Notes: generated by a model not told the origin, from the sequence alone. Shown: positions 24,667 to 35,769, numbered from the stretch's first letter. The stretch is DNA of 39,728 nucleotides from Nonomuraea corallina (GCF_027620315.1 NZ_JAPNNL010000052.1:1-39728); one strand, 5' to 3'. Translations and numbers: made by a program.

Positions 24667-25455
24667 GTGAACGACATCCCTGGAATGGAAGCGATACTGA
24701 AGGACCCGGCCGGCGCCGTGATCGGGCTCGACTTCGACGGCACCTTGTCGCCGATCGTGCCCGACCCCGACGCCGCGGTCGTCCACTCCGAGGCGCCGCG
24801 GACGCTGGCCGAGCTGGGCCGGCACGTCCGCGCGGTGGCGATCGTGACCGGGCGGCCGCCCGCCAAGGTGCTGGAGCTGGGGCCCGCGCTCAAGGAGGTG
24901 CCCGGCCTGGTCATCCTCGGCCACTACGGCTTCGAGCGGTGGGAGGACGGGCGGATCTGCGCGCCCCCGCCGCCGGCCGGGGTGCCCCGGGCCAAGGCGG
25001 AGCTGCCGCTGCTGCTCGACTCGCTGGGCCTGGCCGACGTGGCACTGGAGGACAAGGGCCGCGCGGTGGCCGTCCACACCCGCCGCAGCGCCGACCCCGA
25101 GGGCGCGCTGGCCGCGCTCCGTGAGCCGCTGACGGCGCTGGCGGCCAAGCACGGCCTGGTCGTGGAGCCGGGCCGCCTGGTGCTCGAACTGCGGCCTTCC
25201 GGCATGGACAAGGGGCACGCGCTCAGCGCCTTCCTGGCCGAGCGGGCCGCCAGGTCCGTGCTCTTCGCCGGTGACGACCTCGGCGATCTGGCCGCCTTCG
25301 ACGCGGTGCGCTCGGCGGGCCTGCCCGGCGTGACCGTGTGCAGCGGCTCGGCAGAGGTGACGGAGCTGGCCGACCGGGCCGACATCGTGGTCGACGGCCC
25401 CGAGGGCGTGGTGGCGCTGCTACGCGAGCTGACCTCGGCGTTCAGCCGTTCCTAA
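24667..25455 (+). CDS. otsB: Trehalose-6-phosphate phosphatase
   Basis: The 262-residue product removes phosphate from trehalose-6-phosphate. It is a HAD-fold enzyme with the catalytic DFDGTLSPIVPDPDAA motif near residue 22, motif II at VTGRPPAKVLEL, and motif IV as FAGDDLGDLAAFDAV. The cap region sits between, containing LGHYGFERW and the VEPGRLVLELRPSGMDKG substrate segment typical of OtsB. GTG 24667 was chosen; no strong ribosome-binding site is visible. ATG 24685 is an alternative. It lies 21 nt after the DUF3263 gene, so co-transcription is likely; the partner otsA lies on the opposite strand 0.7 kb downstream. Confidence 0.93.
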   Translation: MNDIPGMEAILKDPAGAVIGLDFDGTLSPIVPDPDAAVVHSEAPRTLAELGRHVRAVAIVTGRPPAKVLELGPALKEVPGLVILGHYGFERWEDGRICAPPPPAGVPRAKAELPLLLDSLGLADVALEDKGRAVAVHTRRSADPEGALAALREPLTALAAKHGLVVEPGRLVLELRPSGMDKGHALSAFLAERAARSVLFAGDDLGDLAAFDAVRSAGLPGVTVCSGSAEVTELADRADIVVDGPEGVVALLRELTSAFSRS

Positions 25456-25490
25456 CCGGATTGCAAACGAAGATCCCTAAGGTCCCGTCC

Positions 25491-26096
25491 ATGAGAGCGA
25501 ATCACCTCGCGGTCGTGACCGTCGCCGCGGCGGCCGTCCTCGCGGCCCCCGCCACCGCGGCCGCCGCCTCCTCCTCCGAGTCCGCGTCCGCCGCCTCCGC
25601 CCCTGCTCAGGAGCTCAAGCTGCGCAAGGGCCTGACCCTCTACATCCCGATCCAGTGGGAGGTCCACCGCTTCGGTCCTGACGTGGTGCAGGTCGTGACC
25701 GGGAAGTGCGGCAAGCCGAGGGGCTGGGGGACGCCGAACTGCGACGCCTTCTACGTCCTCGGCCCGTCCCTCATCAAGCGCGGCGACGAGGGGTTTCGCC
25801 GCTACACCGGCAAGAGCCCCTTTTACACCTCGAGCGGCGTGCTGCCCTGCCCGTTCAACCAGAAATGGGGCGAGTCCATCGGCCCGAAGGTGAAGCGCGG
25901 CGTGCGCCAGGTCGGGAAGGGGCACAAGGCCGCCCACAACGTCTGGCAGTCGCGTTGCATCAGCTTGTCGAACGGCAAGACCAAGGCCCGCTTCACGCAG
26001 CGCGAGTGGTACCTGCCGAAGAGCAAGATCCTCGTAGTGGACCAGTGGAACACCCCGGGGCTGGCCGCCGCGCTCAGGCACGCCGACTGGAAGTGA
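25491..26096 (+). CDS. Secreted protein with four cysteines, function unknown
   Basis: The 201-residue product has a signal peptide (MRANHLAVVTVAAAAVLAAP, cleavage after ATAAAA) and a Ser/Ala-rich linker. The mature part starts around QELKLRKGLTLYIPIQWEV and holds four Cys residues, likely two disulfides (GKCGKPRG, TPNCDAF, LPCPFNQ, SRCISL). C-terminal part: FTQREWYLPKSKILVVDQWNT. No catalytic motif is seen and I do not recognise the family, though the sequence looks like a compact beta-rich extracellular protein. Start ATG 25491 has AAGG 9 nt upstream. It converges on otsA. Confidence 0.7.
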   Translation: MRANHLAVVTVAAAAVLAAPATAAAASSSESASAASAPAQELKLRKGLTLYIPIQWEVHRFGPDVVQVVTGKCGKPRGWGTPNCDAFYVLGPSLIKRGDEGFRRYTGKSPFYTSSGVLPCPFNQKWGESIGPKVKRGVRQVGKGHKAAHNVWQSRCISLSNGKTKARFTQREWYLPKSKILVVDQWNTPGLAAALRHADWK

Positions 26097-26130
26097 GGCG
26101 GACACCTCCTGGCGAGTCCCGGCCGTGAGG

Positions 26131-27555
<1,425 letters not shown>

Positions 27556-27586
27556 TTCCCCTCCCTCCGATCATAGGATCCCAGCT

Positions 27587-28141
27587 ATGGCGCTAGATGA
27601 GCACACCGAGGAACTCGCCCGTGCCGCCGCCCGCGGCGACCACCGCGCGCTCGGCGAGCTCCTGCGGCGGATCGAGCCCGACGTGCTGCGGCACTGCGCC
27701 CGGATCCTGCCCTACCACCAGGACGCGGAGGAAGCGGCTCAGGACACCCTGCTCGCGGTGGCGCGCAACATCGGGCGGTTCGAGGGCCGGGCGAGGTTCA
27801 GCACCTGGCTCCACATCGTGACCGCCAACTGCGCGCGCACCACGTACCGCTCGCTCAAGCGCAGGTCGGCGGAGCAGAGCTCCGACGAGCTGCTGACGCA
27901 GAAGCCCGACGTGCGGCGGGTCAGCGTGATCGCGGGCTCGCGGCTGGACCTGCTCGACGCGATGGAGGCGCTGGAGGCCGACAAGCCGGACCTGGCGCAG
28001 GCGCTGGTGCTGCGCGACATCGTGCAGCTCGACTACAGCGAGGTGGCCGAGCAGCTCAACATCCCGCTCGGCACCGCCAAGTCGCGCATCCACCAGGCTC
28101 GCAAATACGTCCAGGGGGTGCTGGGCGACGACTATCGGTGA
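27587..28141 (+). CDS. ECF-type sigma factor
   Basis: The 184-residue product has sigma region 2 from about residue 10 to 95: ARAAARGDHRALGELLRRIEPDVLRHC, with AEEAAQDTLLAVARNIGRFEG (core-binding and -10 recognition) and RFSTWLHIVTANCARTTYR. Region 4 follows from about 125 (DLAQALVLRDIVQLDYSEVAEQLNIPLGTAKSRIHQARKYV), the -35-binding helix-turn-helix. There is no region 1 or 3. No anti-sigma factor is adjacent. ATG 27587 with AGGA 9 nt upstream is chosen; sequence before it (to 27482) is in the otsA region. It is divergent from otsA. It could influence trehalose genes, but this is speculation. Confidence 0.88.
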   Translation: MALDEHTEELARAAARGDHRALGELLRRIEPDVLRHCARILPYHQDAEEAAQDTLLAVARNIGRFEGRARFSTWLHIVTANCARTTYRSLKRRSAEQSSDELLTQKPDVRRVSVIAGSRLDLLDAMEALEADKPDLAQALVLRDIVQLDYSEVAEQLNIPLGTAKSRIHQARKYVQGVLGDDYR

Positions 28142-28194
28142 GACCGTTCATCTCGGAGTCTGAGACGGCTGTCCAGAGCACCCGGTTGATTGGG

Positions 28195-28200
28195 TAGAGT
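28195..28200 (+). promoter_or_regulatory. Possible -10 box for the riboswitch operon
   Basis: TAGAGT fits TANNNT and would start transcription about 20 nt before the riboswitch P1 stem. No good -35 element was found. Confidence 0.35.
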
Positions 28201-28228
28201 CCGAGTCAGCAGCAACAACTGAACATTG

Positions 28229-28366
28229 CTCATCCAGAGGGGTGGAGGGACCGGCCCTGCGAAGCCCCGGCAACCCTCCCGGCTTGTGACTCGCGACCTG
28301 GCGAGGCCGACCGGGACAGGGTGCCAATTCCGGTCCGCGGTCAAGGTGGCCGCGGGCGAAGATGAG
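28229..28366 (+). promoter_or_regulatory. SAM-I (S-box) riboswitch
   Basis: The 138-nt leader contains the conserved S-box parts. P1 is CTCATC (28229-28234) with GATGAG (28361-28366). Inside are CAGAGGGGTGGAGGGACCGG, GGCAACCCTCC (P2 pairs with GGAGGG), a P3 arm rich in CCCGG/CCGGG, GGTGCCAATTCC, and a P4 hairpin CCGCGG at 28335-28340 with 28350-28355. P4 between P3 and P1 supports SAM-I over SAM-IV. SAM binding closes P1 and lowers expression. There is no terminator before the gene, so control is probably translational: the ribosome-binding site GGGAAGG overlaps and abuts the P1 3' strand. Confidence 0.9.
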
Positions 28367-28381
28367 GGAAGGCCTCGCTTC

Positions 28382-29614
28382 ATGTCGCTCGACTTTGGTC
28401 CCGCAACCGCGCTCTCCTGCCGCGAATGCGGCGCCCGCTACCCGCTCGGCCCCGACTTCGCCTGCGTCGAGTGTTTCGGGCCGCTGGAGGCGGCCTACGA
28501 CTTCGGCGACGTCAAGCGGTCCGACATCGAGTCGGGCCCGGCCAGCATCTGGCGCTACCGTTCCCTGCTGCCGGTGCCGGCCGACGTCGCGACCAAGCCC
28601 AACATGAACCCCGGCTGGACGCCGCTGGTCAAGGCGGGCAACCTGGGCCGGGTGCTCGGGCTCAGGTCCCTGTACGTGAAGGACGACTCGGGCAACCCCA
28701 CCCACTCCTTCAAGGACCGGGTGGTGGCCATCGCCGTCGAGGCGGCCCGCAATTTCGGCTTCCACACGCTCTCCTGCTCCTCGACCGGAAACCTGGCCGG
28801 GGCCGTCACGGCCGCCGCCGCCAGGGCGGGCCTGGACGCGTGCGTGTTCATCCCCGCCGGGCTGGAGCAGGCCAAGATCGCCATGGCCCGGGTCTTCGGC
28901 GGCAGGCTCATCGGCATCGAGGGCACCTACGACGAGGTCAACCGGTTCTGCTCGGAGCTGATCGGCGATCCTCTGGGTGACAAGTGGGGGTTCGTCAACG
29001 TCAACCTGCGGCCCTACTACGCCGAGGGCTCCAAGACCCTCGCGTACGAGATCGCCGAGCAGCTCGGCTGGCGGGTGCCGGAGCAGATCGTCATTCCGAT
29101 CGCGTCCGGCTCCCAGCTCACCAAGATCGACAAGGGGTTCAAGGAGCTGATCCGGCTCGGGCTGATCGAGGACCGGCCCTACAAGGTCTTCGGGGCGCAG
29201 GCCCAGGGCTGCTCGCCGGTGTCGGCCGCCTTCAAGGCCGGCCACGACGTGGTCCAGCCGGTCAAGCCCGACACCATCGCCAAGTCGCTGGCCATCGGCA
29301 ACCCCGCCGACGGCCCGTACGTGCTCGACATCGCCCGGCGCACCGGCGGCGCGGTCGAGGACGTGACGGACGCCGAGATCGTCGCGGCCATCAGGCTGCT
29401 GGCCTCGACCGAGGGCATCTTCGCCGAGACGGCGGGCGGCGTCACGGTGGGCGTGCTGAAGAAGCTCGTCGAGACCGGGCAGCTCGACCCGGAGGCCGAG
29501 ACCGTGGTGCTCAACACCGGCGACGGGCTCAAGACGCTCGACGCCGTGGCCGCCGACGCGCAGCCCACGGCCGTGATCCGGCCTTCTCTCGACGCGTTCC
29601 GCGCGACTGTCTGA
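28382..29614 (+). CDS. thrC: Threonine-synthase-like PLP enzyme, possible homocysteine synthase
   Basis: The 410-residue product belongs to the PLP fold-type II family. It begins with a zinc-ribbon-like motif CRECG (Cys13, Cys16) and CVECF (Cys28, Cys31). The PLP lysine is Lys111 in NPTHSFKDR, where canonical ThrC has NPTGSFKDR. Phosphate and PLP loops such as SSTGNLAGA follow, and NTGDGLKT closes it. Threonine synthase uses O-phosphohomoserine. Context argues for a different use: a SAM riboswitch is upstream and a CysO-like sulfur carrier is 24 nt downstream, which fits O-phosphohomoserine plus thiocarboxylate to homocysteine. From memory, such an enzyme (MetM) with a carrier (MetO) was reported in Streptomyces; not verified here. 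ATG 28382 follows AAGG. Confidence 0.85.
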   Translation: MSLDFGPATALSCRECGARYPLGPDFACVECFGPLEAAYDFGDVKRSDIESGPASIWRYRSLLPVPADVATKPNMNPGWTPLVKAGNLGRVLGLRSLYVKDDSGNPTHSFKDRVVAIAVEAARNFGFHTLSCSSTGNLAGAVTAAAARAGLDACVFIPAGLEQAKIAMARVFGGRLIGIEGTYDEVNRFCSELIGDPLGDKWGFVNVNLRPYYAEGSKTLAYEIAEQLGWRVPEQIVIPIASGSQLTKIDKGFKELIRLGLIEDRPYKVFGAQAQGCSPVSAAFKAGHDVVQPVKPDTIAKSLAIGNPADGPYVLDIARRTGGAVEDVTDAEIVAAIRLLASTEGIFAETAGGVTVGVLKKLVETGQLDPEAETVVLNTGDGLKTLDAVAADAQPTAVIRPSLDAFRATV

Positions 29615-29638
29615 CAATCAGGAAAGGCGACGTACATC

Positions 29639-29914
29639 ATGAGCGTTTCTGTGCGGATTCCCACCATTCTGCGCACGTACACCGGGGGCAACGCGGAAGT
29701 GAGCGGGGAAGGCGCGACTCTCCGTGACGTCCTGGCCAAGCTCGACTCGGACTACCCGGGGATCGGCGCCCGCATTCTGGATGAATCGGGCAAGATTCGG
29801 CGTTTTGTCAACGTCTACGTGGGAGAAGAGGACGTCCGATTCGCCCAGGGTCTGGACACGCCGGCCCCGGAGGGTGCTCAGATCTCCATCATCCCGGCCG
29901 TCGCGGGCGGCTGA
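29639..29914 (+). CDS. CysO-like sulfur-carrier protein (ThiS/MoaD fold)
   Basis: The 91-residue product has the ubiquitin-like beta-grasp fold and ends in Gly-Gly, the site for ATP-dependent thiocarboxylation. Segments such as VSVRIPTILRTYTGGNAEV, KIRRFVNVYVGEEDVRFAQGL and ISIIPAVAGG closely resemble mycobacterial CysO, which gives sulfide to CysM for cysteine synthesis. Here the partner gene is the threonine-synthase-like enzyme 24 nt upstream. No Mec hydrolase and no MoeB/MoeZ-type activating enzyme is in this window, so those must be elsewhere. AGGAAAGG precedes ATG 29639. A strong terminator follows. Confidence 0.88.
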   Translation: MSVSVRIPTILRTYTGGNAEVSGEGATLRDVLAKLDSDYPGIGARILDESGKIRRFVNVYVGEEDVRFAQGLDTPAPEGAQISIIPAVAGG

Positions 29915-29964
29915 ACCCGCTCGCTCAGTGGAGCATCGGTCTGGGATCGGTCTGGGCATCGGTC

Positions 29965-29998
29965 GGGAAGGCGCCCCATGCGGGCGCCTTCCCCTTTT
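29965..29998 (+). terminator. Strong intrinsic terminator of the riboswitch operon
   Basis: A perfect 12-bp stem (29965-29976 with 29982-29993, 5-nt loop) is followed by CTTTT. This is the best U-tract terminator of the window and ends the operon of the PLP enzyme and carrier. The preceding bases carry two copies of ATCGGTCTGGG. Confidence 0.9.
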
Positions 29999-30063
29999 GC
30001 GGGGAATTTCAACATTGAACTACTCAGCCAGGGGTGAAATACGTCTTTCGTAGGTTGACTCTG

Positions 30064-30091
30064 TTGCCAAACGCCGTGCCACAGGTATGGT
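30064..30091 (+). promoter_or_regulatory. Likely promoter of the cold-shock gene
   Basis: TTGCCA (30064-30069) and TATGGT (30086-30091) are separated by 16 nt and fit a vegetative promoter. The predicted leader is about 92 nt, long as is usual for csp genes, and contains a perfect hairpin ATCGTC-A-GACGAT at 30100-30112. Confidence 0.5.
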
Positions 30092-30189
30092 CGAGTGCGA
30101 TCGTCAGACGATATCCCCATATCTCTTGGCGATTGTGGGTCTCGCGGAGGAATGGGCGAGATCTCTGGGCCCAGTAAGAGGAGTCAGAA

Positions 30190-30390
30190 GTGGCGCAGGG
30201 CACCGTCAAGTGGTTCAACGCGGACAAGGGCTACGGCTTCATCGCGGTAGACGGTGGTAAGGATGTATTCGTCCATTACTCGGCAATCTTGATGGACGGC
30301 TATCGCTCTCTCGAGCAGGGACAACGAGTCGAGTTCGAGATCACGCAGGGCCAGAAGGGACCGCAGGCGGAGTCCGTCAGAGCGGTCTGA
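30190..30390 (+). CDS. Cold-shock domain protein (CspA family)
   Basis: The 66-residue product has the CSD RNA-binding motifs: RNP1 KGYGFIAV and RNP2 VFVHYSAI, with FNADKG at the start. It binds single-stranded RNA/DNA and acts as RNA chaperone. Length fits the CspA family (about 65-70). It uses a GTG start behind AGAGGAG. It forms its own transcript, with a promoter candidate upstream and a hairpin downstream. Confidence 0.95.
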   Translation: MAQGTVKWFNADKGYGFIAVDGGKDVFVHYSAILMDGYRSLEQGQRVEFEITQGQKGPQAESVRAV

Positions 30391-30440
30391 GATGTAACTG
30401 GTACGCACCGGCAGCGCGCACGCCAGCGCAGTGCGTGTGA

Positions 30441-32333
<1,893 letters not shown>

Positions 32334-32363
32334 TCGAGGGTTCTCGACCTGAGGTTCGCGAGT

Positions 32364-32394
32364 CGGCCCGCACCGGTGTTTCCGGTTCGGGCCG
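32364..32394 (+). terminator. groEL terminator hairpin
   Basis: CGGCCCG (32364-32370) with CGGGCCG (32388-32394), and inner ACCGG (32372-32376) with CCGGT (32382-32386), form a stem with one mismatched pair and a TGTTT loop, 30 nt after the stop codon. Confidence 0.75.
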
Positions 32395-32548
32395 CTTCGC
32401 ATTTCCGCCCGCTCCTTCACGGAGAGGTTTACCGCGCCGTACCACTATCCGTATATGTCCGATAACGTTCTGATATACGGCACCCAGCGGAAAACGTTTC
32501 GCGGTTCTTTAGCCCGCGGGACCCAAGAGCCAGAACCTGGCAAACGCG

Positions 32549-32574
32549 GCACCGCCCCCCGAGGGAGGCGGTGC
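32549..32574. terminator. Second hairpin between convergent genes
   Basis: GCACCGCC (32549-32556) pairs with GGCGGTGC (32567-32574), extended by CCC/GGG. It lies about 11 nt after the stop of the minus-strand PEBP gene and can serve that gene. Confidence 0.65.
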
Positions 32575-32584
32575 GCTCGCGTGG

Positions 32585-33115
32585 TCAGACCCCGAAATGG
32601 GGGACGATGTGGCCGCGCGCCAGGGTGTTGGCGGTGATGTTGAAGCCCACCACGGCCGGACTGGTGTCGGTGTCGACGCCGAGGGTGTCGACGCCGAGCG
32701 CGTGCACGGTGAAGACGTAGCGGTGCGGGTCGCCGGGAGGCGGGGCCGCACCACCGTAGTCCTTGGTGCCGTAGTCGTTGCGGGCGTGCTTGGCGCCCTG
32801 CGGCAGCCCTTTGAACTCGGGCGCGGTGCCGGCCCCCGTGGGCAGCTCGGTGACCGACGCCGGGATGTCGAACAGCACCCAGTGCCAGAAGCCGCTGCCC
32901 GTGGGCGCGTCGGGGTCGAAGCAGGTCACCGCGTAGCTGAGCGTCTCCGCCGGCGCCTCGGACCAGCGGAGGCTGGGGGAGAGGTTCTGGCCCGTCATGC
33001 CCCAGTCGTTGAAGACGTGCAGGTCACTCAGCCTCTCCCCGTCCGTCATGTCGTCGCTGTGGACCGTGAGCGAGGGGACCGACGGCAGGTGTTCGTGTGG
33101 CAGCGGTGCTGGCAC
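32585..33115 (-). CDS. YbhB/YbcL-type phosphatidylethanolamine-binding protein
   Basis: The 176-residue product has the bacterial PEBP core: GQNLSPSLRWSEAPAETLSYAVTCFDPDAPTGSGFWHW with the DPDAP motif, then VLFDIPASVTELP, and GDPHRYVFTVHAL (the GxHRY-type loop). Family members bind small phosphorylated ligands; the exact role is unclear. GTG 33115 has AAAGGAGG 5 nt upstream. No signal peptide. It lies alone between convergent groEL and the helicase gene. Confidence 0.9.
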   Translation of the reverse strand: MPAPLPHEHLPSVPSLTVHSDDMTDGERLSDLHVFNDWGMTGQNLSPSLRWSEAPAETLSYAVTCFDPDAPTGSGFWHWVLFDIPASVTELPTGAGTAPEFKGLPQGAKHARNDYGTKDYGGAAPPPGDPHRYVFTVHALGVDTLGVDTDTSPAVVGFNITANTLARGHIVPHFGV

Positions 33116-33186
33116 GGCATCCTCCTTTGGGTGAAAGCTCCTCCCGTCATCCTAGAAGTGATCCTCCGCCTCGCCACGTGTCGCCG

Positions 33187-35187
33187 TCACCCTGCGAGCT
33201 GCGGCGGGAGGGGTCTGTGGTGGAGGACCGTGAGCGAGGTGACGGCGCGGGTGAGCACCACGTAGAGGCGGGCCAGGCCGCGGGGCTCGGCGTCGACGAT
33301 GTCGGCCGGCTCCACCACGATGACGTGGTCGTACTCCAGGCCCTTGGCCAGTGTCGCGGGCACCACGAGAAGGCGGTGCTCCTGGACGGCGTCGGGGTCG
33401 AGGACGGCGTGCGCGACGCCCGAGAGCGACTCGGAGACCGCTTGGACCGCGGCGTCGGGGACGATGACGCCGATGGAGCCCTCGCGGCCCAGCGCCTCCT
33501 GGACGGCCTCGCAGAGATCGCCGGACGGCCGGATCGACAGGGACCCGGAGCCGGGGCGCAGCGACCGGGGCGGGGCCAGACCGGGGGCGATGGACGGCAG
33601 CAGGCGGGCGGCGTAGTCGAGGACCTCGCGGGGGACGCGGAAGCCCAGCGTCAGCTCGGTGACCTCGCCGTCCTGGCCGAGATGGGCGAGGACCGAACGC
33701 CACGACGTGGTGGACCAGGGGGTGGTGCCCTGCGCCAGGTCGCCGAGCACGGTGGCGGAGCCGTTGCGGCAGCGCCTGCCGAGCGCGCGCAGCTGCATCG
33801 CCGACAGGTCCTGCGCCTCGTCGACGACGAGGTGGCCGAGCGAGGGGGTGCGCTCGATCAGGTCGCCCAGCTCGTCGAGGAGCGCCGCGTCGGCGGCGCT
33901 CCACCTGGCGGACCGCCAGCTCCGGTACGGCTTGCGCCAGAGCAGCAGACCCCGCTCCTCGGGCGACAGGTCGGACCGGGCGGCCCTGGCGAGGAACTCC
34001 TCGTCGGACAGCAGCCGGTGGAGCACCTGCTCCGGCGTCAGCTTCGGCCACACGGCGTCGACCAGCTGCTTGACCGGCCGGGACCGGGCCACCGCGTCCT
34101 GCACCCGGTCGTCGGGCGACTCACCGCGCTGTTCCATCCGCACCAGCACCAGGTGGGCGAGCCGCTGGGCGAGCGCGGCGCGGCCGGGACCGTAGCGGGT
34201 GGTGCCGCGCAGCGAGGCGACGATCTCGCGCACCTCGTGGTCGGCCACCCGGTGGCGGTAGGCGCCCTTGGCGTAGACCAGCCCTTCCTCCGGCTTGACG
34301 ATGTGGAGCCAGAGGGCCCGCTTCAGCACGGCCGCCATCCGGGCGTCGCCCTTGACCGCGGCCGTCGCCGGGTCCTCCGGCGCGGCGTGGTCGCCGAGGA
34401 GCCCGGCCACCGTGGTCTGGTCGACCTTGACCTCGCCCAGCGCGGGCAGCACGGAGGAGATGTAGGAGAGGAAGGCCCGGTTCGGCCCGACGATCATCAC
34501 GCCGGCCCTGGCGAGCCGCTCGCGGTGGGTGAACAGCAGGTAGGCGGCCCGGTGCAGGCCGACCGCCGTCTTCCCGGTGCCCGGCGCGCCCTGCACGCAG
34601 ACCGTGCTGGTCAGCTCGGAGCGGACGATCTCGTCCTGGTCGGGCTGGATGGTGGCCACGATGTCGCGCATCGGGCCGGTGCGCGGGCGCTCGATCTCCT
34701 CGGTGAGGATCCGGGACGGGCCGATCTCGGCGCCCTGGTCGAGCGGCTCGTCCTCGTACGCGGTGAGCACGCCGCCGTGGTAGCCGAAGCGGCGGCGCAG
34801 CGTCACCCCCATCGGGTCGGCGGGACTGGCCTGGTAGAAGGCGCGCGACACGGGGGCGCGCCAGTCGATGACCAGGGGGCGGCTGGCGCCGTCGTGCACG
34901 TGACGGCGGCCGACGTGGATGGTGGAGGGCAGGTCGTCGGTGGCCGAGCGGTCGAGCCGGCCGAAGAACAGCGGCGTGTCGGGGTGGTCGGCCAGGGCGG
35001 CGACGCGCTGGTCCAGCAGGGACTGGAGGATCTGCTGGGAGACCCAGTCGCCGGCCGCGTCGGCGGAGAGCGACTGCGCGTGCGCGCGCATGGCCGCGAG
35101 CGCGGCCCTGGACTCGGCCAGGTGGGCCTGCTCGGCGGCGAGGACGCTGGAGGGTATGTCGGGGGCCAGTCGGTCGGTGGTGGGCAT
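33187..35187 (-). CDS. helD: HelD-like SF1 helicase / RNA polymerase-associated ATPase
   Basis: The 666-residue product has an N-terminal helical part (residues 1-70, AEQAHLAESRAALAAMRAHAQSL..QQILQSLLDQRVAAL) typical of HelD coiled coils. Then comes FFGRLDR, DWRAPVSRAFYQASPADPMGV, typical of HelD, and a helicase core with Walker A GAPGTGKT (200-207) and Walker B VVDEAQDL. Other motifs: TELTLGFRVPREVLD and a C-terminal AKGLEYDHVIVVEP. HelD removes stalled RNA polymerase from DNA. The protein is shorter than the actinobacterial HelD I know (about 730-760). A rifamycin-associated element was not found upstream. GGGAGG precedes ATG 35187. Confidence 0.88.
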   Translation of the reverse strand: MPTTDRLAPDIPSSVLAAEQAHLAESRAALAAMRAHAQSLSADAAGDWVSQQILQSLLDQRVAALADHPDTPLFFGRLDRSATDDLPSTIHVGRRHVHDGASRPLVIDWRAPVSRAFYQASPADPMGVTLRRRFGYHGGVLTAYEDEPLDQGAEIGPSRILTEEIERPRTGPMRDIVATIQPDQDEIVRSELTSTVCVQGAPGTGKTAVGLHRAAYLLFTHRERLARAGVMIVGPNRAFLSYISSVLPALGEVKVDQTTVAGLLGDHAAPEDPATAAVKGDARMAAVLKRALWLHIVKPEEGLVYAKGAYRHRVADHEVREIVASLRGTTRYGPGRAALAQRLAHLVLVRMEQRGESPDDRVQDAVARSRPVKQLVDAVWPKLTPEQVLHRLLSDEEFLARAARSDLSPEERGLLLWRKPYRSWRSARWSAADAALLDELGDLIERTPSLGHLVVDEAQDLSAMQLRALGRRCRNGSATVLGDLAQGTTPWSTTSWRSVLAHLGQDGEVTELTLGFRVPREVLDYAARLLPSIAPGLAPPRSLRPGSGSLSIRPSGDLCEAVQEALGREGSIGVIVPDAAVQAVSESLSGVAHAVLDPDAVQEHRLLVVPATLAKGLEYDHVIVVEPADIVDAEPRGLARLYVVLTRAVTSLTVLHHRPLPPQLAG

Positions 35188-35308
35188 GGGGGAGCGCCTC
35201 CCGGCGGTCGGAGGTGGATGACAAGGCAGCGAATCCGCCAGCTTAGTGCGCCCGCCGCGATGCCCTCAAAGGCATTTAGCCGCCGCGGGGGGAGGGTAGG
35301 AAGTCGGC

Positions 35309-35641
35309 GTGGCGCGCGTGCGACTCGGCTTCTCGCCGATCCTTCCCACCATCGCGAGTTTTCTGCTGGCCGCACTCTGGACGCTGTCGGTGTTCGCCGG
35401 CTGGGGGCTGGAGGCCTTCTGCGCGGGCGGCGAGACGCCGGCGTGCGAGCGGCGGCTCACCGCGTTCGCCTCGGTGTCGGGCCTGTTCGCTGCGGTGGCC
35501 GCCTGCCTGACGGCGGCGGCCTGGGTGCTTCCGGCGGCGCGGCAGGACGAGCGGACGTTCACCCGGTTCATGGTGATGAGCGGGGTCGCGTGGATCGCCG
35601 CGGAGGGCGTGCTGTTCCTCGGCGGCGTCCTGACTAAGTGA
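35309..35641 (+). CDS. Small membrane protein, unknown
   Basis: The 110-residue product has three hydrophobic segments: ILPTIASFLLAALWTLSVFAG, FASVSGLFAAVAACLTAAAWVL and FMVMSGVAWIAAEGVLFLGGVL. Cys residues between the first two (CAGGETPACERR) may form a disulfide outside. It begins with GTG; AGGAAG is about 7 nt upstream. No family is recognised. It is divergent from helD and convergent with the XPB helicase gene. Confidence 0.65.
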   Translation: MARVRLGFSPILPTIASFLLAALWTLSVFAGWGLEAFCAGGETPACERRLTAFASVSGLFAAVAACLTAAAWVLPAARQDERTFTRFMVMSGVAWIAAEGVLFLGGVLTK

Positions 35642-35672
35642 ACGATCCTCACAAACCGGCGGCATATAACGA

Positions 35673-35706
35673 AATGCCACAAAATACGGGCATACCAGGT
35701 GGCATT
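35673..35706. promoter_or_regulatory. Inverted repeat in intergenic region
   Basis: AATGCCAC (35673-35680) and GTGGCATT (35699-35706) form a perfect 8-bp inverted repeat with an 18-nt spacer. It lies between two convergent genes and upstream of the 13-residue ORF, so it might be an operator or a weak hairpin. Confidence 0.35.
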
Positions 35707-35769
35707 CCCGGATCATCGGGTATGTCGCAGCCGGATTGAGTAGCGACGGTGAAGCACGCAGCGAGGGGG

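Noticed and set aside
28229..28366. SAM-IV class riboswitch
   Set aside because: The hairpin between P3 and P1 and the AATTCC element fit SAM-I better. A covariance-model search would settle this.
35152..35308. Rifamycin-associated element upstream of helD
   Set aside because: Searched by eye; no GGGGCTTGCGGCAAGGCCC-like sequence was found.
33097..35637. Very long plus-strand frame (846 codons) and similar long frames antisense to real genes
   Set aside because: They are antisense shadows of high-GC coding genes (helD, argS, P-type ATPase, importer genes). Their sequences are Arg/Gly/Ala-rich without domains, and the opposite strand has clear conserved motifs.
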